Shown: in pieces, positions 63,383 to 64,000 of the stretch
Layout of the letters: each line of letters opens with the position of its first letter
How positions within the stretch are numbered: position 1 is the stretch's first letter
Assembly (NCBI GenBank): GCA_943370385.1
Contig: CALRQT020000003.1
Span: 186,001 to 250,000 of the forward strand
Length of the DNA stretch: 64,000 nucleotides
Direction of reading: 5' to 3'
Source of the DNA: BAIKAL-G1 sp943370385
GTDB taxonomy: Bacteria; Cyanobacteriota; Cyanobacteriia; PCC-6307; Cyanobiaceae
Translations under genes and position numbers: made by a program
Notes under the pieces: model-generated
Told to the model about the DNA's origin: nothing
Seen by the model: the letters and a program-made list of their open reading frames with translations, nothing else
The model's database searches: none

Positions 63383-63572
63383 GGGCTTAAAGGCTCAAAG
63401 GCAGGTGGCTGCTGGCTGCTGCTGGCTGGGGTTAGGCCAAGTAATCCAACTTGGCCTAGGCCCAGCAGCGGGGTGGAGCGGGTCAGCCGCACCGAGCCCG
63501 CCGGTCTTTAGCCCCTTCCGTCCAGCCTTGATAGGACCAAAGTAGGAACAACTTCTGCCAACGGGCATCGCC

Positions 63573-63974
63573 ATGGGTCCATCCACCCAGTCCCCGCCGC
63601 CCCGGGCCGAGCCCCAGCCCCAGCCCCAGGAAACCATCGAGGCCGAGGTGCTGGGCAGCGCCGAAATCGATGAGGGGCTGCTCTGGAAACTGCTGCGCCG
63701 GGCCGGCCGCAGCGTCGCCCGGCCGGCGATCGAATGCCTGGAGTTGGTGCTTGATGCCGAAACACCCGTCCAGGTGCGCCTCACCATGGTGGCGGCCCTG
63801 ACCTACCTGCTGTTCCCCCTGGATCTGATCCCGGATTTCATTCCCGTGGCTGGCTTTGGCGATGATGTGGTGGCGATGACGGCCCTGCTCGGCCTCTATC
63901 GCAGCCACATGAGTGAAGCCGTGCGCACCCGGGCCCAGCGCAAACTGGACCAGTGGTTTCCCCCGGTGCGTTGA
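63573..63974 (+). CDS. DUF1232 (YkvA-type) membrane-associated protein
   Basis: 133 aa with a Pro-rich N-terminus of about 25 residues, followed by the DUF1232 core with TYLLFPLDLIPDFIPVAGFG-type motif (LDLIPD is the family hallmark). Function unknown. Ends in TGATG overlapping the start of the next gene. Confidence 0.88.
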   Translation: MGPSTQSPPPRAEPQPQPQETIEAEVLGSAEIDEGLLWKLLRRAGRSVARPAIECLELVLDAETPVQVRLTMVAALTYLLFPLDLIPDFIPVAGFGDDVVAMTALLGLYRSHMSEAVRTRAQRKLDQWFPPVR

Positions 63975-64000
63975 TGGCCAGCCTCAGCCTCGAAGACCTG
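63974..64000 (+). CDS. Start of a downstream gene cut by the window edge
   Basis: ATG at 63974 overlaps the DUF1232 stop (TGATG) and opens MASLSLEDL to the end of the window. Nine codons are too few to identify a product. Confidence 0.5.

Overview
The window looks like chromosomal DNA from a high-GC unicellular picocyanobacterium of the alpha-cyanobacterial type (Synechococcus/Cyanobium-like). The evidence is a set of photosynthesis and cyanobacteria-restricted genes: petN, thf1/psb29, a Psb32-type TPM protein, a Calvin-cycle phosphoribulokinase and class II aldolase, DUF3685, DUF3727, ycf20/DUF565, and a group 2 sigma factor. GCGATCGC (HIP1) octamers also occur, for example at 4952, 18675, 20876 and 32171. 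There are no rRNA genes, convincing tRNA genes, CRISPR arrays, prophages or intact IS elements. Most of the window is densely packed housekeeping DNA. Two stretches, about 8.4-11.4 kb and 49.3-54.4 kb, are visibly lower in GC and look accessory.

Layout. 0-6.2 kb is a proteostasis/thylakoid block: the 3' part of ftsH, clpP, thf1, an unknown membrane-anchored protein, a two-gene petN unit, clpS and DUF2103. 6.5-8.4 kb holds a GGDEF-EAL protein. 8.6-11.4 kb is a lower-GC island with one GT-C-like membrane protein and 1.2 kb of apparent non-coding DNA. 11.4-22.2 kb carries purK, an orphan sugar-type ABC permease, aroB, a MidA-type methyltransferase, Psb32-like, a lambda-lysozyme-like (GH104) protein, a GT-B-like protein, a metallophosphoesterase and nadA. 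22.3-35.8 kb carries a fusion of an AAA domain to a polyferredoxin membrane protein, GST, CBS, a CDP-alcohol phosphatidyltransferase, an epimerase, hisA, a Fur-family regulator, DUF3685, a thioredoxin-like lumenal protein, fumC and a CofE-like protein. 35.8-48.9 kb is a long + strand run: GNAT, ruvX, DUF3727, a HAD phosphatase, proB, lpxD, leuB, prk, pilD, accD, an oxidoreductase and fba. 49-54.4 kb has ycf20, a small lipoprotein candidate and a three-gene signalling operon (sensor kinase, response regulator, frameshifted REC-PAS-PAS-HD-GYP). 54.5-64 kb has a SIMPL protein, a zinc-homeostasis locus (zur, His-rich CobW GTPase, znuC, znuB), queD, hisIE, a metzincin-like protease, DUF2214, a sigma factor and DUF1232.

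The most notable points are these. (1) A class I (proteobacterial-type) phosphoribulokinase. (2) The AAA(sigma54-activator-like)/polyferredoxin fusion with a broken Walker A. (3) A one-base frameshift in a C7 run that splits the HD-GYP gene. (4) Repeated short tandem duplications (12-27 bp units) lying at, and often spanning, gene stop codons. This last pattern is seen independently at six or more loci and no single gene explains it. (5) Several unannotated-size membrane microproteins (26-50 aa).
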